Assembly: GCF_001552155.1 (NCBI RefSeq)
Contig: NZ_BCQQ01000076.1
Location: 1-34,788 of the forward strand
DNA from: Actinomadura formosensis NBRC 14204
GTDB lineage: Bacteria > Actinomycetota > Actinomycetes > Streptosporangiales > Streptosporangiaceae
Length of the DNA: 34,788 nucleotides
Direction of reading: 5' to 3'
The notes under the pieces were generated by a model. That model did no database searches, was not told the origin of the DNA, and saw nothing but the letters and a program-made list of their open reading frames with translations. Positions 1-7,540 of this stretch are shown one piece after another (position 1 is the stretch's first letter; the number at the start of each line of letters is the position of its first letter). The position numbers and the translations under genes are program-made.

Positions 1-1
1 C

Positions 2-592
2 AGGGCCCTGGCCACCGCCACCCCCGCCCACCCCGCCCCGGTGGTCGAAGGCGAACTGGTCCGGCTGCCGGACGCGCTCGCCGCCCTGGACGAGGCCCTG
101 GCGCGCACCGGCGATCCATGGCTGCGCTCCCGGGCGCACCGGCTGCGCGCGGACCTGCTCGACCCGCCCGACCCGCTGCGCACTCCGCTCATGCGCATCC
201 ACGGCGACCTGCACGCCGGCCAGATCCTCCGGTGGCGCGGGGGCCACGCGGTGATCGACTTCGACGGCAACCCGGTGCTCGCCGGCTCCGGCGGCGGGCG
301 GCCCGCCGCCGACCTGCTGCCCGCGGCCCGGGACGTCGCGCAGCTGCTGACCAGCCTGGAGCATGTCGGCCAGGTGGCCCGCGAACGCCGCGGGCACGAC
401 GCCACGGGCTGGGTCGCGGCGGCGCGGGCGGATTTCCTCGCGGCCTACGGCGCCCCCGAGTTCTTCGACGAGCGCCTGGTCAGGGCGTTCTCGATCGAGC
501 AGGAGTGCCGGGAACTGATCTACGCCGCCCGGTTCCTCCCCCGTTGGCGCTACGCCCCGCTGGGCGTGCTGCGCTCCTGGTACGACCACTGA
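2..592 (+). CDS. maltokinase-like sugar kinase, C-terminal part (cut by left edge)
   Basis: The reading frame is open to the left edge, so only the C-terminal half of the protein is present. It has the catalytic loop HGDLHAGQIL (a Brenner-type HxDxxxxQ motif, with Gln in place of the usual Asn as in actinobacterial maltokinases), followed by the metal-binding VIDFDGNP. It ends with an aromatic tail, RFLPRWRYAPLG. The fold is the aminoglycoside-phosphotransferase/maltokinase type, which phosphorylates a sugar with ATP in the cytoplasm. The SIS-domain gene begins 20 nt downstream on the same strand, so the two are probably co-transcribed. That pairing favours an amino-sugar substrate such as glucosamine (the actinobacterial GlcN-kinase relatives of maltokinase) over maltose. 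The family call is solid; the substrate is inference. No treS, glgE or glgB is visible here. Confidence 0.75.
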   Translation, partial: RALATATPAHPAPVVEGELVRLPDALAALDEALARTGDPWLRSRAHRLRADLLDPPDPLRTPLMRIHGDLHAGQILRWRGGHAVIDFDGNPVLAGSGGGRPAADLLPAARDVAQLLTSLEHVGQVARERRGHDATGWVAAARADFLAAYGAPEFFDERLVRAFSIEQECRELIYAARFLPRWRYAPLGVLRSWYDH

Positions 593-612
593 CGCCACAC
601 TGGAGACCACCG

Positions 613-1545
613 ATGCACCCGGACCTGTTCCGCGCCGACCTCGAAGCCAAGCCCGCGGCCCTGGCCGCACTCGCCGACGCCCTGCGCGGGGGCGACCCGT
701 TCGCCTCCCTCGGGGACGTCCGGCGGGTGGCCTTCCTGGGCATGGGCAGCTCCCGCTACGCCGCCACGGTCGCGGCCCACCGCCTGCGCCGCGCCGGGAT
801 CGACGCGGTGGCCGACTACGCCTCGGCCCTCCCCGTCCCCGAACCGCCCGGCACCCTCACCGTCGCGATCTCGGCGTCCGGGGCCAGCCGGGAGGTGCTG
901 GACGCGCTGGCCGTCCGCGGCGGCGGGCACGTGGCGCTCACCAACGTCGCGGACTCGCCCGTGACCGAGGGCGCGTCCCTGGTCGTGCCGATGCTCGCGG
1001 GCGAGGAGAAGGGCGGGGTGGCCTGCCGGTCGTTCCAGCACACCCTGGGGCTGCTGCTCGCCCTGGAGCGGCGGCTGACCGGGGCGGCCCTCGATCTGCC
1101 CGGCCTGCTGCTCAAGGCCGCCGAGGCCAGCGCCGACCTGCTGGAGCGCCGATGGCTCGACGACGTGCTCCCCCTGCTGGACGGGCCCGACGGCGTCTAC
1201 ACGATCGCACCGTACGAACGGATCTCGTCCGCGGAACAGTCGGCCCTGATGCTGCGGGAGGGGCCGCGGCGGCCCGCCGACGCCTGCGAGACCGGCGACT
1301 GGTCCCATGTCGACGTCTACCTGACCAAGACCCGCGACTACCGGGCCCTGCTGTTCCCCGGCTCGCGCTACGACGCCCAGGCCATGGACTGGATCAAGCG
1401 GCGCGGTTCGACCGTCGTCACCGTCGGCGCGCCGGTCGGCGGCGCCCGCGCCGCCGTGCGCTACCGGCACGACGGCGAGGCCGACGTGGCCCTCCTGGCC
1501 GAGACACTGGTCGCCGAACTGGTCGCCGCCGCCTGGTGGCGGTAG
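613..1545 (+). CDS. SIS-domain sugar-phosphate isomerase/aminotransferase-like protein
   Basis: A 310-aa protein that resembles the isomerase half of GlmS without the glutaminase domain. SIS domain 1 carries VAFLGMGSSRYAA and the phosphate-binding serine loop AISASGASREVLDAL, followed by LTNVADSP and a conserved EKGGVACRSFQHTL stretch. SIS domain 2 carries AEQSALMLREGPRRPADACETGDW. Such proteins isomerise or deaminate phosphorylated amino sugars. Start ATG 613 has GGAG 7 nt upstream. The position directly behind a sugar kinase suggests that the kinase makes the sugar phosphate (possibly GlcN-6-P) and this protein converts it towards fructose-6-phosphate. The reaction is inferred from family and context only. 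Confidence 0.8.
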   Translation: MHPDLFRADLEAKPAALAALADALRGGDPFASLGDVRRVAFLGMGSSRYAATVAAHRLRRAGIDAVADYASALPVPEPPGTLTVAISASGASREVLDALAVRGGGHVALTNVADSPVTEGASLVVPMLAGEEKGGVACRSFQHTLGLLLALERRLTGAALDLPGLLLKAAEASADLLERRWLDDVLPLLDGPDGVYTIAPYERISSAEQSALMLREGPRRPADACETGDWSHVDVYLTKTRDYRALLFPGSRYDAQAMDWIKRRGSTVVTVGAPVGGARAAVRYRHDGEADVALLAETLVAELVAAAWWR

Positions 1546-1550
1546 CCCTG

Positions 1551-1568
1551 TTTGAAGTCCCGTTCAAA
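1551..1568. promoter_or_regulatory. dyad TTTGAA-N6-TTCAAA, probable TetR operator copy 1
   Basis: A perfect 6-bp inverted repeat with a 6-nt spacer, lying 6 nt after the SIS gene stop and 51 nt beyond the 3' end of the tetR gene. The same dyad with the same spacing recurs at 2331-2348 in the divergent promoter on the other side of tetR, so a sequence-specific regulator site is more likely than a terminator. The stem is A/T only and has no T-run. Why a copy sits at the convergent end is unclear: looping, a relic promoter, or control of an antisense transcript. Confidence 0.55.
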
Positions 1569-1619
1569 TCCTTGCCGGGCGGCGGGGCGGGCGGGCGGCC
1601 ATGGAACGCGGCGCTCGGA

Positions 1620-2279
1620 TCACCGGGCTTTCGGGGTGGTGCCGGCGGCCCTGGGCTTGCGCGCCGGCTCGGGCGCGGGACGCAGCGGGTGCCCGGTGGC
1701 CTGCCGGGCGTAGTCCAGGATCAGCTCCGCCGCCTCGTCCGGCCCGATCAGCGGATGCCTGGCCACGATCCGGTAGCCGTAGGCGTCCTCCAAGGCCACG
1801 AGGTTGCGGGCGATCGTCTGCGAGTCTCCCGACAGGGTGAACGCGCCCTGGGCCCGGCCGGTCTCCAGGATCATCTGGTACATCGTCACCTGGCGGTCGT
1901 AGAGCGTGGTCAGCAAGGTGGCGTAGACGCGGTTGCGTCCCGCCGAGCCGCCGAGTTCGCACAGCAGCCGGACGTCGTCGTCGTCCGGGCTCGACGGCAG
2001 GCCGGAGCGGATGGTGACGACCAGCTTCTCCGCCGGGTCGGCGATCGAGGCGATCTTCTTCATCCGCAGGTCGTAGAAGCGCTCCATGCCCGCGTGGTGC
2101 GCCTCGAGCAGCAGGTCGTTGAGGTCGGGGTAGTGGTACAGGACCGCACCCGAGGTCAGCCCCGCCGCCTCGGCCACCTGGTTGAGGTGGACCGCGTCGG
2201 TGCCGTACTGCACGATCGCCCTTCGCGCGGCCTCGATGAGGTCCTGGCGCCGCTCGGTCTTCCTCTTACGCGTGGCCAT
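1620..2279 (-). CDS. TetR-family transcriptional regulator
   Basis: A 219-aa one-component repressor. The N-terminal helix-turn-helix spans roughly residues 10-55 (RQDLIEAARRAIVQYG, then VAEAAGLTSGAVLYHYPDL). The C-terminal ligand domain resembles the BetI/TetR_C_6 type, and the tail is basic and proline-rich (RPAPEPARKPRA). It is transcribed divergently from the glycosyltransferase-oxidase-dehydrogenase operon, the usual layout of a local autorepressor. Matching dyads flank the gene (1551-1568 and 2331-2348). Likely role: repress the divergent operon and itself until an amine, aldehyde or glycoside-type ligand binds. The ligand cannot be read from sequence. Confidence 0.85.
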   Translation of the reverse strand: MATRKRKTERRQDLIEAARRAIVQYGTDAVHLNQVAEAAGLTSGAVLYHYPDLNDLLLEAHHAGMERFYDLRMKKIASIADPAEKLVVTIRSGLPSSPDDDDVRLLCELGGSAGRNRVYATLLTTLYDRQVTMYQMILETGRAQGAFTLSGDSQTIARNLVALEDAYGYRIVARHPLIGPDEAAELILDYARQATGHPLRPAPEPARKPRAAGTTPKAR

Positions 2280-2330
2280 GGCTCCCCATTCTCGGTTCTC
2301 CCAGGTGTTGACGTGGCGCCCTCGATACTA

Positions 2331-2348
2331 TTTGAATCCTTCTTCAAA
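2331..2348. promoter_or_regulatory. dyad TTTGAA-N6-TTCAAA, probable TetR operator copy 2
   Basis: A perfect inverted repeat in the 105-nt gap between tetR (start 2279) and the glycosyltransferase (start 2385). It lies just downstream of a TTGACG at 2308-2313 that could be a rightward -35 element, so a bound repressor would cover the core promoter. It is identical in arms and spacing to the copy at 1551-1568. Confidence 0.7.
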
Positions 2349-2384
2349 AGAGCCTCCCCTCTTGGGGCGACACCGGGAGCCACC

Positions 2385-3665
2385 ATGGCCGATGAGCTGA
2401 CGGTCCTGTTCATGCCGGAGAGCGCCTACGGGCCGACCAACAACTGCGTGGGCATCGGCGACGTCCTGCGCAGGCGCGGGCACCGTGTCGTCTTCGCCGC
2501 CGAGGCGTCGTGGAAGGGCAAGCTCGCGCCGCTGGGCTTCGAAGAGGACCTGGTCGACCTCACCCCTCCGGCCGAGGACGCCGCCGAGCAGGACGCGGGC
2601 CAGTTCTGGAAGGACTTCATCCGCGACACCGCGCCGGAGTTCCGCAAACCCACCTTCGAGCAGCTGGACACCTGGATCAAGCCCGTCTGGGAAGAGCTCA
2701 TCTCCGGCGCGAAGTACTGCGAGCCCCGGCTCAAAGAGATCATCGGGCGGGTGCGGCCGGACGTGATCGTCGAGGACAACGTGGTGTGCTTCCCCGCCCT
2801 CACCACGGCGGGCGTGCCGTTCGTCCGGATCGTCTCCTGCAACCCGCTGGAGGTGAAGTCTCCCGAGGTCCCGCCGCCCTTCTCCGGCTACCCGATCGAC
2901 GACCGGTCGCGCTGGCGGGACTTCGCCGCCGAGTACGACCGCACCCACCGGGCGCTCTGGGAGGAGTTCTCCGCCTGGTGCGTCGCCCAGGGCGCACGGC
3001 CGCTTCCCGAACTGGAGTTCATCCACGAAGGCGACCTCAACCTCTACGTCTACCCCGAGGCCGCCGACTATCCGCGCGAACTCGGAGCGGCCTGGCACCG
3101 CCTCGACTCCTCGGTGCGCGCCACCGACGACTCGTTCGAACTGCCCGGCGAGCTCCGTACCGGCGAGGGCGCGCTGATCTACTTCTCGCTCGGCTCGCTC
3201 GGCTCGGCCGACATCGAACTGATGCGGCGGGTGATCTCCGTGCTCGGCGCGACCCCGCACCGCTACATCGTCTCCAAGGGCCCGCTGCACGAGGAGATCG
3301 ACCTGCCCGGCAACATGTGGGGCGCGGAGTTCGTCCCGCAGACGCAGGTGATCCCGCTGGTCGACCTGGTGATCACGCACGGCGGCAACAACACCACCAC
3401 CGAGAGTCTGCACTTCGGCAAGCCGATGGTCCTGCTGCCGCTGTTCTGGGACCAGTACGACAACGCCCAGCGCGTCGACGAACTGGGCCTCGGCGTCCGG
3501 CTCGACACCTACCGCTTCTCCGCCGAGCAGCTCACCGGGGCGATCGACGGGCTGCTCGGCGACACCGCGCTCCGCGAGCGGCTCGGCAAGACCGGGGCCG
3601 AGATCCGCGCCCGCGACGGTGTCACCCTCGCCGCCGACCTGATCGAACGCGCGGCCCGCGCGTGA
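2385..3665 (+). CDS. MGT/UGT-family glycosyltransferase (GT1)
   Basis: A 426-aa GT-B enzyme. The N-terminal acceptor domain starts with LTVLFMPESAYGPTNNCVGIGDVLRRRGHRVVFA. The C-terminal nucleotide-sugar domain includes YFSLGSLGS and the donor-binding block HGGNNTTTESLHFGKPM...PLFWDQYDNAQRV at about residues 330-365, the UGT/macrolide-glycosyltransferase signature including the DQ pair. It would glycosylate a small lipophilic acceptor with an NDP-sugar in the cytoplasm. Start ATG 2385 has GGGAG at 2375-2379. The stop overlaps the next gene's GTG by 4 nt (GTGA), so it is translationally coupled to the FAD oxidase. A glycosyltransferase inside what otherwise looks like an amine-catabolism operon is unusual. 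The acceptor is unknown. Confidence 0.85.
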   Translation: MADELTVLFMPESAYGPTNNCVGIGDVLRRRGHRVVFAAEASWKGKLAPLGFEEDLVDLTPPAEDAAEQDAGQFWKDFIRDTAPEFRKPTFEQLDTWIKPVWEELISGAKYCEPRLKEIIGRVRPDVIVEDNVVCFPALTTAGVPFVRIVSCNPLEVKSPEVPPPFSGYPIDDRSRWRDFAAEYDRTHRALWEEFSAWCVAQGARPLPELEFIHEGDLNLYVYPEAADYPRELGAAWHRLDSSVRATDDSFELPGELRTGEGALIYFSLGSLGSADIELMRRVISVLGATPHRYIVSKGPLHEEIDLPGNMWGAEFVPQTQVIPLVDLVITHGGNNTTTESLHFGKPMVLLPLFWDQYDNAQRVDELGLGVRLDTYRFSAEQLTGAIDGLLGDTALRERLGKTGAEIRARDGVTLAADLIERAARA

Positions 3666-5080
3666 GCTTCGTTCCCGGTGCCGCCGGGGGCGCCCGGCCG
3701 GCGGTCTTCTGGACCGACCGGCCAGGGCGTCCCGGCCCCTTCCCGCCGCTCGCCGGCGCCACCGGCGCCGATCTCGTCATCGTCGGCGGCGGTTACACCG
3801 GCCTGTGGGCCGCGATCCTCGCCAAGGAGGAGAACCCCGGCGCCGATGTGCTGCTCCTGGAGGCCGCGACGATCGGCTTCGGCGGCAGCGGCCGCAACGG
3901 CGGCTTCGTCTCCGACTCCCTCACCCACGGCATGGCCCACGGCGTCTCCCGCTGGCCCTCCGAGATGCCCGCACTGGTCAGGCTCGGCCGCGAGAACCTC
4001 CGCGACCTGGCCGCCACCCTCGACCGGCACGGCATCGACGCCGGCCTGCGTCTCACCGGCAAGACGACGGTCGCCGTCGCCCCGCACCAGGTCGCCGAAC
4101 TGCGCGCCCTGCAGCGGCTCCACCTGGACTACGGCGACGACGCCGCCTGGCTGGACGCCGAGGAGATGCGGGCCGACGTCCGCTCCCCCACCTATCTGGG
4201 CGGCCTGCGCGTCCGCAACACCGGCGGCCTCGTCGACCCCGGCAAGCTCGTCTTCGGCCTCACCGAGATCGCGGCCCGCCTCGGCGTCCGCATCCACGAA
4301 CACACCGTGGTCACCGGCTTCACCCGCCATCGGAGCGGAGTCGCCGTCGACACCATCGCCGGTCCCGGCGGGACGGCGGCGGGTACCGTCCTGGCGGGAC
4401 AGGCCCTGGTGGCCACGAACGCCTATCCGGCGCCGTTGAGGCGGCTGCGGCATCTCGTGCTGCCCGTCTGGGACTACGTACTGGTGACCGAACCGCTCAC
4501 AGCCGCTCAGCTCGCATCGATCGGGTGGACGCAACGGCAGGGGGTCACCGACGCGGGCAACCAGTTCCACTACTACCGGCTCACGGCCGACGACCGGATC
4601 CTGTTCGGCGGGTACGACGCGATCTACCACCGGGGCGGCGGGGTCGGGGAGCACCTCGCGCAGCGGGCGTCGTCGCACGATCTGCTGGCGCGGCACTTCC
4701 GGGAGACGTTCCCGCAGCTCCGGCCGGTCGCCTTCAGCCACAGGTGGGGTGGCGCCATCGATTCGACCAGCCGGTTCACCGCCACGTTCGGGACGGCGCT
4801 CGGCGGGCGGGTCGGGTACGCGGTCGGGTACACCGGGCTCGGCGTCGCGGCGTCCCGGTTCGGCGCACAGGTCGCGCTGGACCTGCTGGCCCGGCGGCGC
4901 ACCGAACGCACCGAACTGCGGATGGTGCGCCGGCCCCCGCTGCCGTTCCCGCCCGAGCCGCTGCGGTGGCCCGTCGTCGAGGTGACGCGCCGGGCCCTGG
5001 TACGCGCCGACGCACGCGAGGGGCGCCGGGGTCCCTGGCTACGCCTGCTCGACCGTTTCGGCATCGGTTTCAACTCCTGA
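3662..5080 (+). CDS. FAD-dependent amine oxidase (DAO family, gamma-glutamylputrescine oxidase-like)
   Basis: A 472-aa flavoprotein with GTG start overlapping the previous stop by 4 nt. The FAD/NAD(P) Rossmann motif is DLVIVGGGYTGLWAA (about residues 38-51). It is followed by LLLEAATIGFGGSGRNGG, typical of the DAO/PuuB group, and a C-terminal FAD-closing motif HRWGGAIDST...GRVGYAVGYTGLGVA. The family oxidises a secondary or primary amine to imine/aldehyde plus H2O2. The aldehyde dehydrogenase 9 nt downstream would oxidise the resulting aminoaldehyde, as in the Puu pathway. No gamma-glutamylputrescine synthetase (PuuA) is present in the window, so the true substrate is open: putrescine derivative, other polyamine, or an amine on a natural product. 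Confidence 0.8.
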   Translation: MSFVPGAAGGARPAVFWTDRPGRPGPFPPLAGATGADLVIVGGGYTGLWAAILAKEENPGADVLLLEAATIGFGGSGRNGGFVSDSLTHGMAHGVSRWPSEMPALVRLGRENLRDLAATLDRHGIDAGLRLTGKTTVAVAPHQVAELRALQRLHLDYGDDAAWLDAEEMRADVRSPTYLGGLRVRNTGGLVDPGKLVFGLTEIAARLGVRIHEHTVVTGFTRHRSGVAVDTIAGPGGTAAGTVLAGQALVATNAYPAPLRRLRHLVLPVWDYVLVTEPLTAAQLASIGWTQRQGVTDAGNQFHYYRLTADDRILFGGYDAIYHRGGGVGEHLAQRASSHDLLARHFRETFPQLRPVAFSHRWGGAIDSTSRFTATFGTALGGRVGYAVGYTGLGVAASRFGAQVALDLLARRRTERTELRMVRRPPLPFPPEPLRWPVVEVTRRALVRADAREGRRGPWLRLLDRFGIGFNS

Positions 5081-5089
5081 GGACGCACA

Positions 5090-6496
5090 TTGCGCACGTT
5101 GATCAATCCCGCCACCGGCCGGGCCCTCGCCGAGCTCGCGGACACGCCGGCCGGTGAGCTGCCGGCGATCGTCGCCGCCGCCAGGAGCGCCCAGGAGATC
5201 TGGAAGGACGTGACACCCGGCGAGCGCGCGCGGGTGCTGCTGCGCCTGGCCGACCTGGTCGAGGCGAACTCCGCCGAGCTGACCCGGCTGGAGGTCGAGG
5301 AGACCGGCAAGCCGGCACCGGTGTTCCGGGACGGCGAGCTGCCCTTCGCCGCCGACAATCTGCGGTTCTTCGCGGGCGCCGCCCGGTCCCTGGACGGCAC
5401 CGGCGCGGGCCTGTTCAGCGCGGGCTACACCTCGATGCTGGTGCGCCGCCCGGTCGGCGTGGTCGCCTCGATCGCCCCCTGGAACTTCCCGCTGGTCATG
5501 GCCGTGTGGAAGGTGGGTCCCGCGGTCGCGGCGGGCAACGCGGTGATCATCAAGCCCGCTCCGAACACCCCGCGGGCGACGCTCCGCCTGGCCGAGCTGA
5601 TCGTCGAGGCGGGCGCGCCGCACGGTCTGGTCCAGGTCGTCCTCGGCGACGCGGGGGTCGGGGAGGCCCTGGTCACCGACCCCGGCGTGGACATGGTGAG
5701 CGTCACCGGCTCGACCGCCACCGGGAAGGCCGTCATGCGCGGTGCGGTCGAGGGCGTCAAGCGGGTCCACCTGGAGCTCGGCGGCAAGGCGCCCGCGCTG
5801 GTCTTCCCCGACGCCGATCTGGAGCAGATGGCCGCGGGCCTGGCGATGGGCACCACCTACAACACCGGCCAGGACTGCACCGCCGCCACCCGCGTCTACG
5901 CCGCCCGCGAGTCGTTCGACGCCGTCGTGGACGCCCTGCGGACGGCGGTCTCCTCGGTGCGTCCGGGCGACCCCTGGGCCGACGGCACCGACATCGGCCC
6001 GCTGATCTCCGCCGCGCACCGCGACCGGGTGGACGGCTTCGTCCGGCGTGCGGTCGCCGCGGGCGCGCGGGCCCTGTGCGGCGGCGCCCCGCTCGACGGC
6101 CCCGGCTACTACTACGCGCCGACCCTTCTCGTCGGCGCCGCCCAGGACAGCGAGATCGTCCAGGGCGAGGTCTTCGGCCCGGTCCTCGTCGTCCTGCCCT
6201 TCGACCACGAAGACGAGGCCGTCCGCCTGGCCAACGGCACCCCCTACGGTCTGGCCTCCTCGGTATGGACCGCCGACGTCTCCCGCGCCCTGCGCGTCGC
6301 CCACCGTCTCGACGCCGGCGTCACCTGGATCAACGACCACCTGCCGATCGCCTCCGAGGCCCCGCACGGCGGCGTCAAGGGCAGCGGCTTCGGCAAGGAC
6401 ATGAGCCAGGAGTCGGTCGCCGAGTACTCGGTCACCCGGCACATCATGCTCAAACACGCCGCTCCCGAGTCCCGCGACGCCTTCCGCCCGGCCTGA
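5090..6496 (+). CDS. aldehyde dehydrogenase, gamma-aminobutyraldehyde dehydrogenase-like
   Basis: A 468-aa NAD(P)-dependent ALDH, shorter at the N-terminus than the ~490-aa norm. Motifs in order: IAPWNFPLVMAVWK (about 129-141), NAVIIKPAPNTP, VTGSTATGK (nucleotide loop), LELGGK with general base Glu229, and NTGQDCTAATRVY with catalytic Cys263. The NTGQDCTA context is typical of aminobutyraldehyde dehydrogenases (PatD/PuuC group). GEVFGPVLVV and a C-terminal KGSGFGKD follow. Start is TTG 5090, chosen because GAGGA lies about 6 nt upstream and overlaps the previous stop region. It is the third gene of the glycosyltransferase-oxidase-dehydrogenase operon and would consume the aldehyde made by the oxidase. 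Confidence 0.87.
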   Translation: MRTLINPATGRALAELADTPAGELPAIVAAARSAQEIWKDVTPGERARVLLRLADLVEANSAELTRLEVEETGKPAPVFRDGELPFAADNLRFFAGAARSLDGTGAGLFSAGYTSMLVRRPVGVVASIAPWNFPLVMAVWKVGPAVAAGNAVIIKPAPNTPRATLRLAELIVEAGAPHGLVQVVLGDAGVGEALVTDPGVDMVSVTGSTATGKAVMRGAVEGVKRVHLELGGKAPALVFPDADLEQMAAGLAMGTTYNTGQDCTAATRVYAARESFDAVVDALRTAVSSVRPGDPWADGTDIGPLISAAHRDRVDGFVRRAVAAGARALCGGAPLDGPGYYYAPTLLVGAAQDSEIVQGEVFGPVLVVLPFDHEDEAVRLANGTPYGLASSVWTADVSRALRVAHRLDAGVTWINDHLPIASEAPHGGVKGSGFGKDMSQESVAEYSVTRHIMLKHAAPESRDAFRPA

Positions 6497-6530
6497 CGTC
6501 CCCGCCGCCGGCACGAAATCCATGAACCAG

Positions 6531-6557
6531 GGCTTTGGACATTACTCCGGCAAAGCC
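6531..6557 (+). terminator. hairpin GGCTTTG-N13-CAAAGCC after the ALDH operon
   Basis: A perfect 7-bp stem with a 13-nt loop, 34 nt after the aldehyde dehydrogenase stop, without a T-run. A plausible actinobacterial stem-only terminator; an operator for the downstream genes is the alternative. Confidence 0.4.
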
Positions 6558-6674
6558 GATGCGACTCCCGAAGAAGCCGAACTAAAAACTTACTTCCCGG
6601 CCATATTTCGAGTCTGTACATTTGGACGAACTTGATCATCAGAAAACTACTCAGCGAATGCGGAGCATCACACG

Positions 6675-6743
6675 ATGGCCCTCGACACCGAGCAGGAAGT
6701 AGCGATGTTCACCGCCCGCCCTTCTGATGGCGCACGTGAGTGA
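6675..6743 (+). CDS. possible 22-aa leader peptide
   Basis: A short frame beginning MALDTEQEVAM and ending ARPSDGARE, with GGAG at 6662-6665, 9 nt before the ATG. Its TGA ends 3 nt before the ATG of the 256-aa protein, an arrangement compatible with translational coupling. The surrounding 250-nt gap is relatively AT-rich and probably holds the promoter. Coding is not established: the frame is too short for a codon-bias argument. It may be a leader ORF, a small peptide product, or chance. Confidence 0.25.
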   Translation: MALDTEQEVAMFTARPSDGARE

Positions 6744-6746
6744 CCG

Positions 6747-7517
6747 ATGCCCGGGGGAGACGCACTCGCAGGTGACGCCTTTCACGAAACCGACCTGCGT
6801 CGTTTGGGCCGGGTGATCCGTCATGCTCGGCAGGCGTCGATCACGCCCGTCGCGGAACTCGTGGGTCCCGTCCGGCCGGGCGGTGCGGCCGCCCGGCTGA
6901 CCGAGGACCACTGCGTGTTCGACCACTGCGCGGTGCTGCTCTTACCCCGGTCGCTCACGGCCGGGCTGGAGTATCTGGAACGACGGGGGCTGGCGCCGAC
7001 GCCGCCGGTGCCGAGCACGGTGGTCCGCCGCCGGCTGATCGAGCGGTACGGGCTCGGACCGGAGGACTGCGACATCCACATCACGCGCCTCCAACTGGAA
7101 CTGCCGAGCGGGCAACGGCACCCCGCGGTCGAGGTGTTCCTGTTCCCCCGCACCTGTCCGGAGCTGGACGACCGCATCGAGAGGTCGGAAATCGCCCACG
7201 GCTTCGAAGACCACACCGCGTTCACCGTGGCCCACCCCGACCCGCCGCTGCTGGCCAGGCTGGTCGCCGCCTGGCGGCGCGAGGGGGGACTGCACTGGGA
7301 GGGCGGCGGGTACAACCCCCGCGAGGGCGGCCCCCGGGGAACCACCGTCATGTACTTCGTCCGATCGCCCGCGAACCCCTCAGGCCGGCGCCGGTTCGAG
7401 CTGCACTGCGCCGGTGACCTGACCTCCTTCATCAGCGGCATCGCGGTGGACGCCGAGACCGTCGGCCACGCCTACACCGCCTGGCGGCGCGCCGTACGAG
7501 ACCCGCACCCGTCCTGA
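6747..7517 (+). CDS. uncharacterised 256-aa protein next to an O-methyltransferase
   Basis: I do not recognise the family. The protein is soluble, with no signal peptide or membrane segment. Visible features are a Cys/His-rich stretch (EDHCVFDHCAVLLLPRS, about residues 52-68), a conserved-looking DCDIHITRLQLELPSG, HPAVEVFLFPRTCPELDDR, FEDHTAFTV, and a Gly/Trp patch (GLHWEGGGYNPREGG). The repeated His/Asp/Glu in beta-like strands could suggest a metal-dependent or VOC/cupin-like fold, but that is speculation. Start ATG 6747 has only a weak ribosome site, and the short frame ending just upstream may supply coupling. The O-methyltransferase begins 23 nt after its stop, so the two form a likely two-gene operon, possibly for modification of a small molecule. 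Confidence 0.7.
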   Translation: MPGGDALAGDAFHETDLRRLGRVIRHARQASITPVAELVGPVRPGGAAARLTEDHCVFDHCAVLLLPRSLTAGLEYLERRGLAPTPPVPSTVVRRRLIERYGLGPEDCDIHITRLQLELPSGQRHPAVEVFLFPRTCPELDDRIERSEIAHGFEDHTAFTVAHPDPPLLARLVAAWRREGGLHWEGGGYNPREGGPRGTTVMYFVRSPANPSGRRRFELHCAGDLTSFISGIAVDAETVGHAYTAWRRAVRDPHPS

Positions 7518-7540
7518 CCGAACATCCCCCGGGAGACACC

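Noticed and set aside
2510..5080. An 856-codon frame covering the glycosyltransferase and the FAD oxidase
   Set aside because: Only the part after 3662 resembles a protein family. The first half is an R-rich shadow of the glycosyltransferase, so it is not a fusion.
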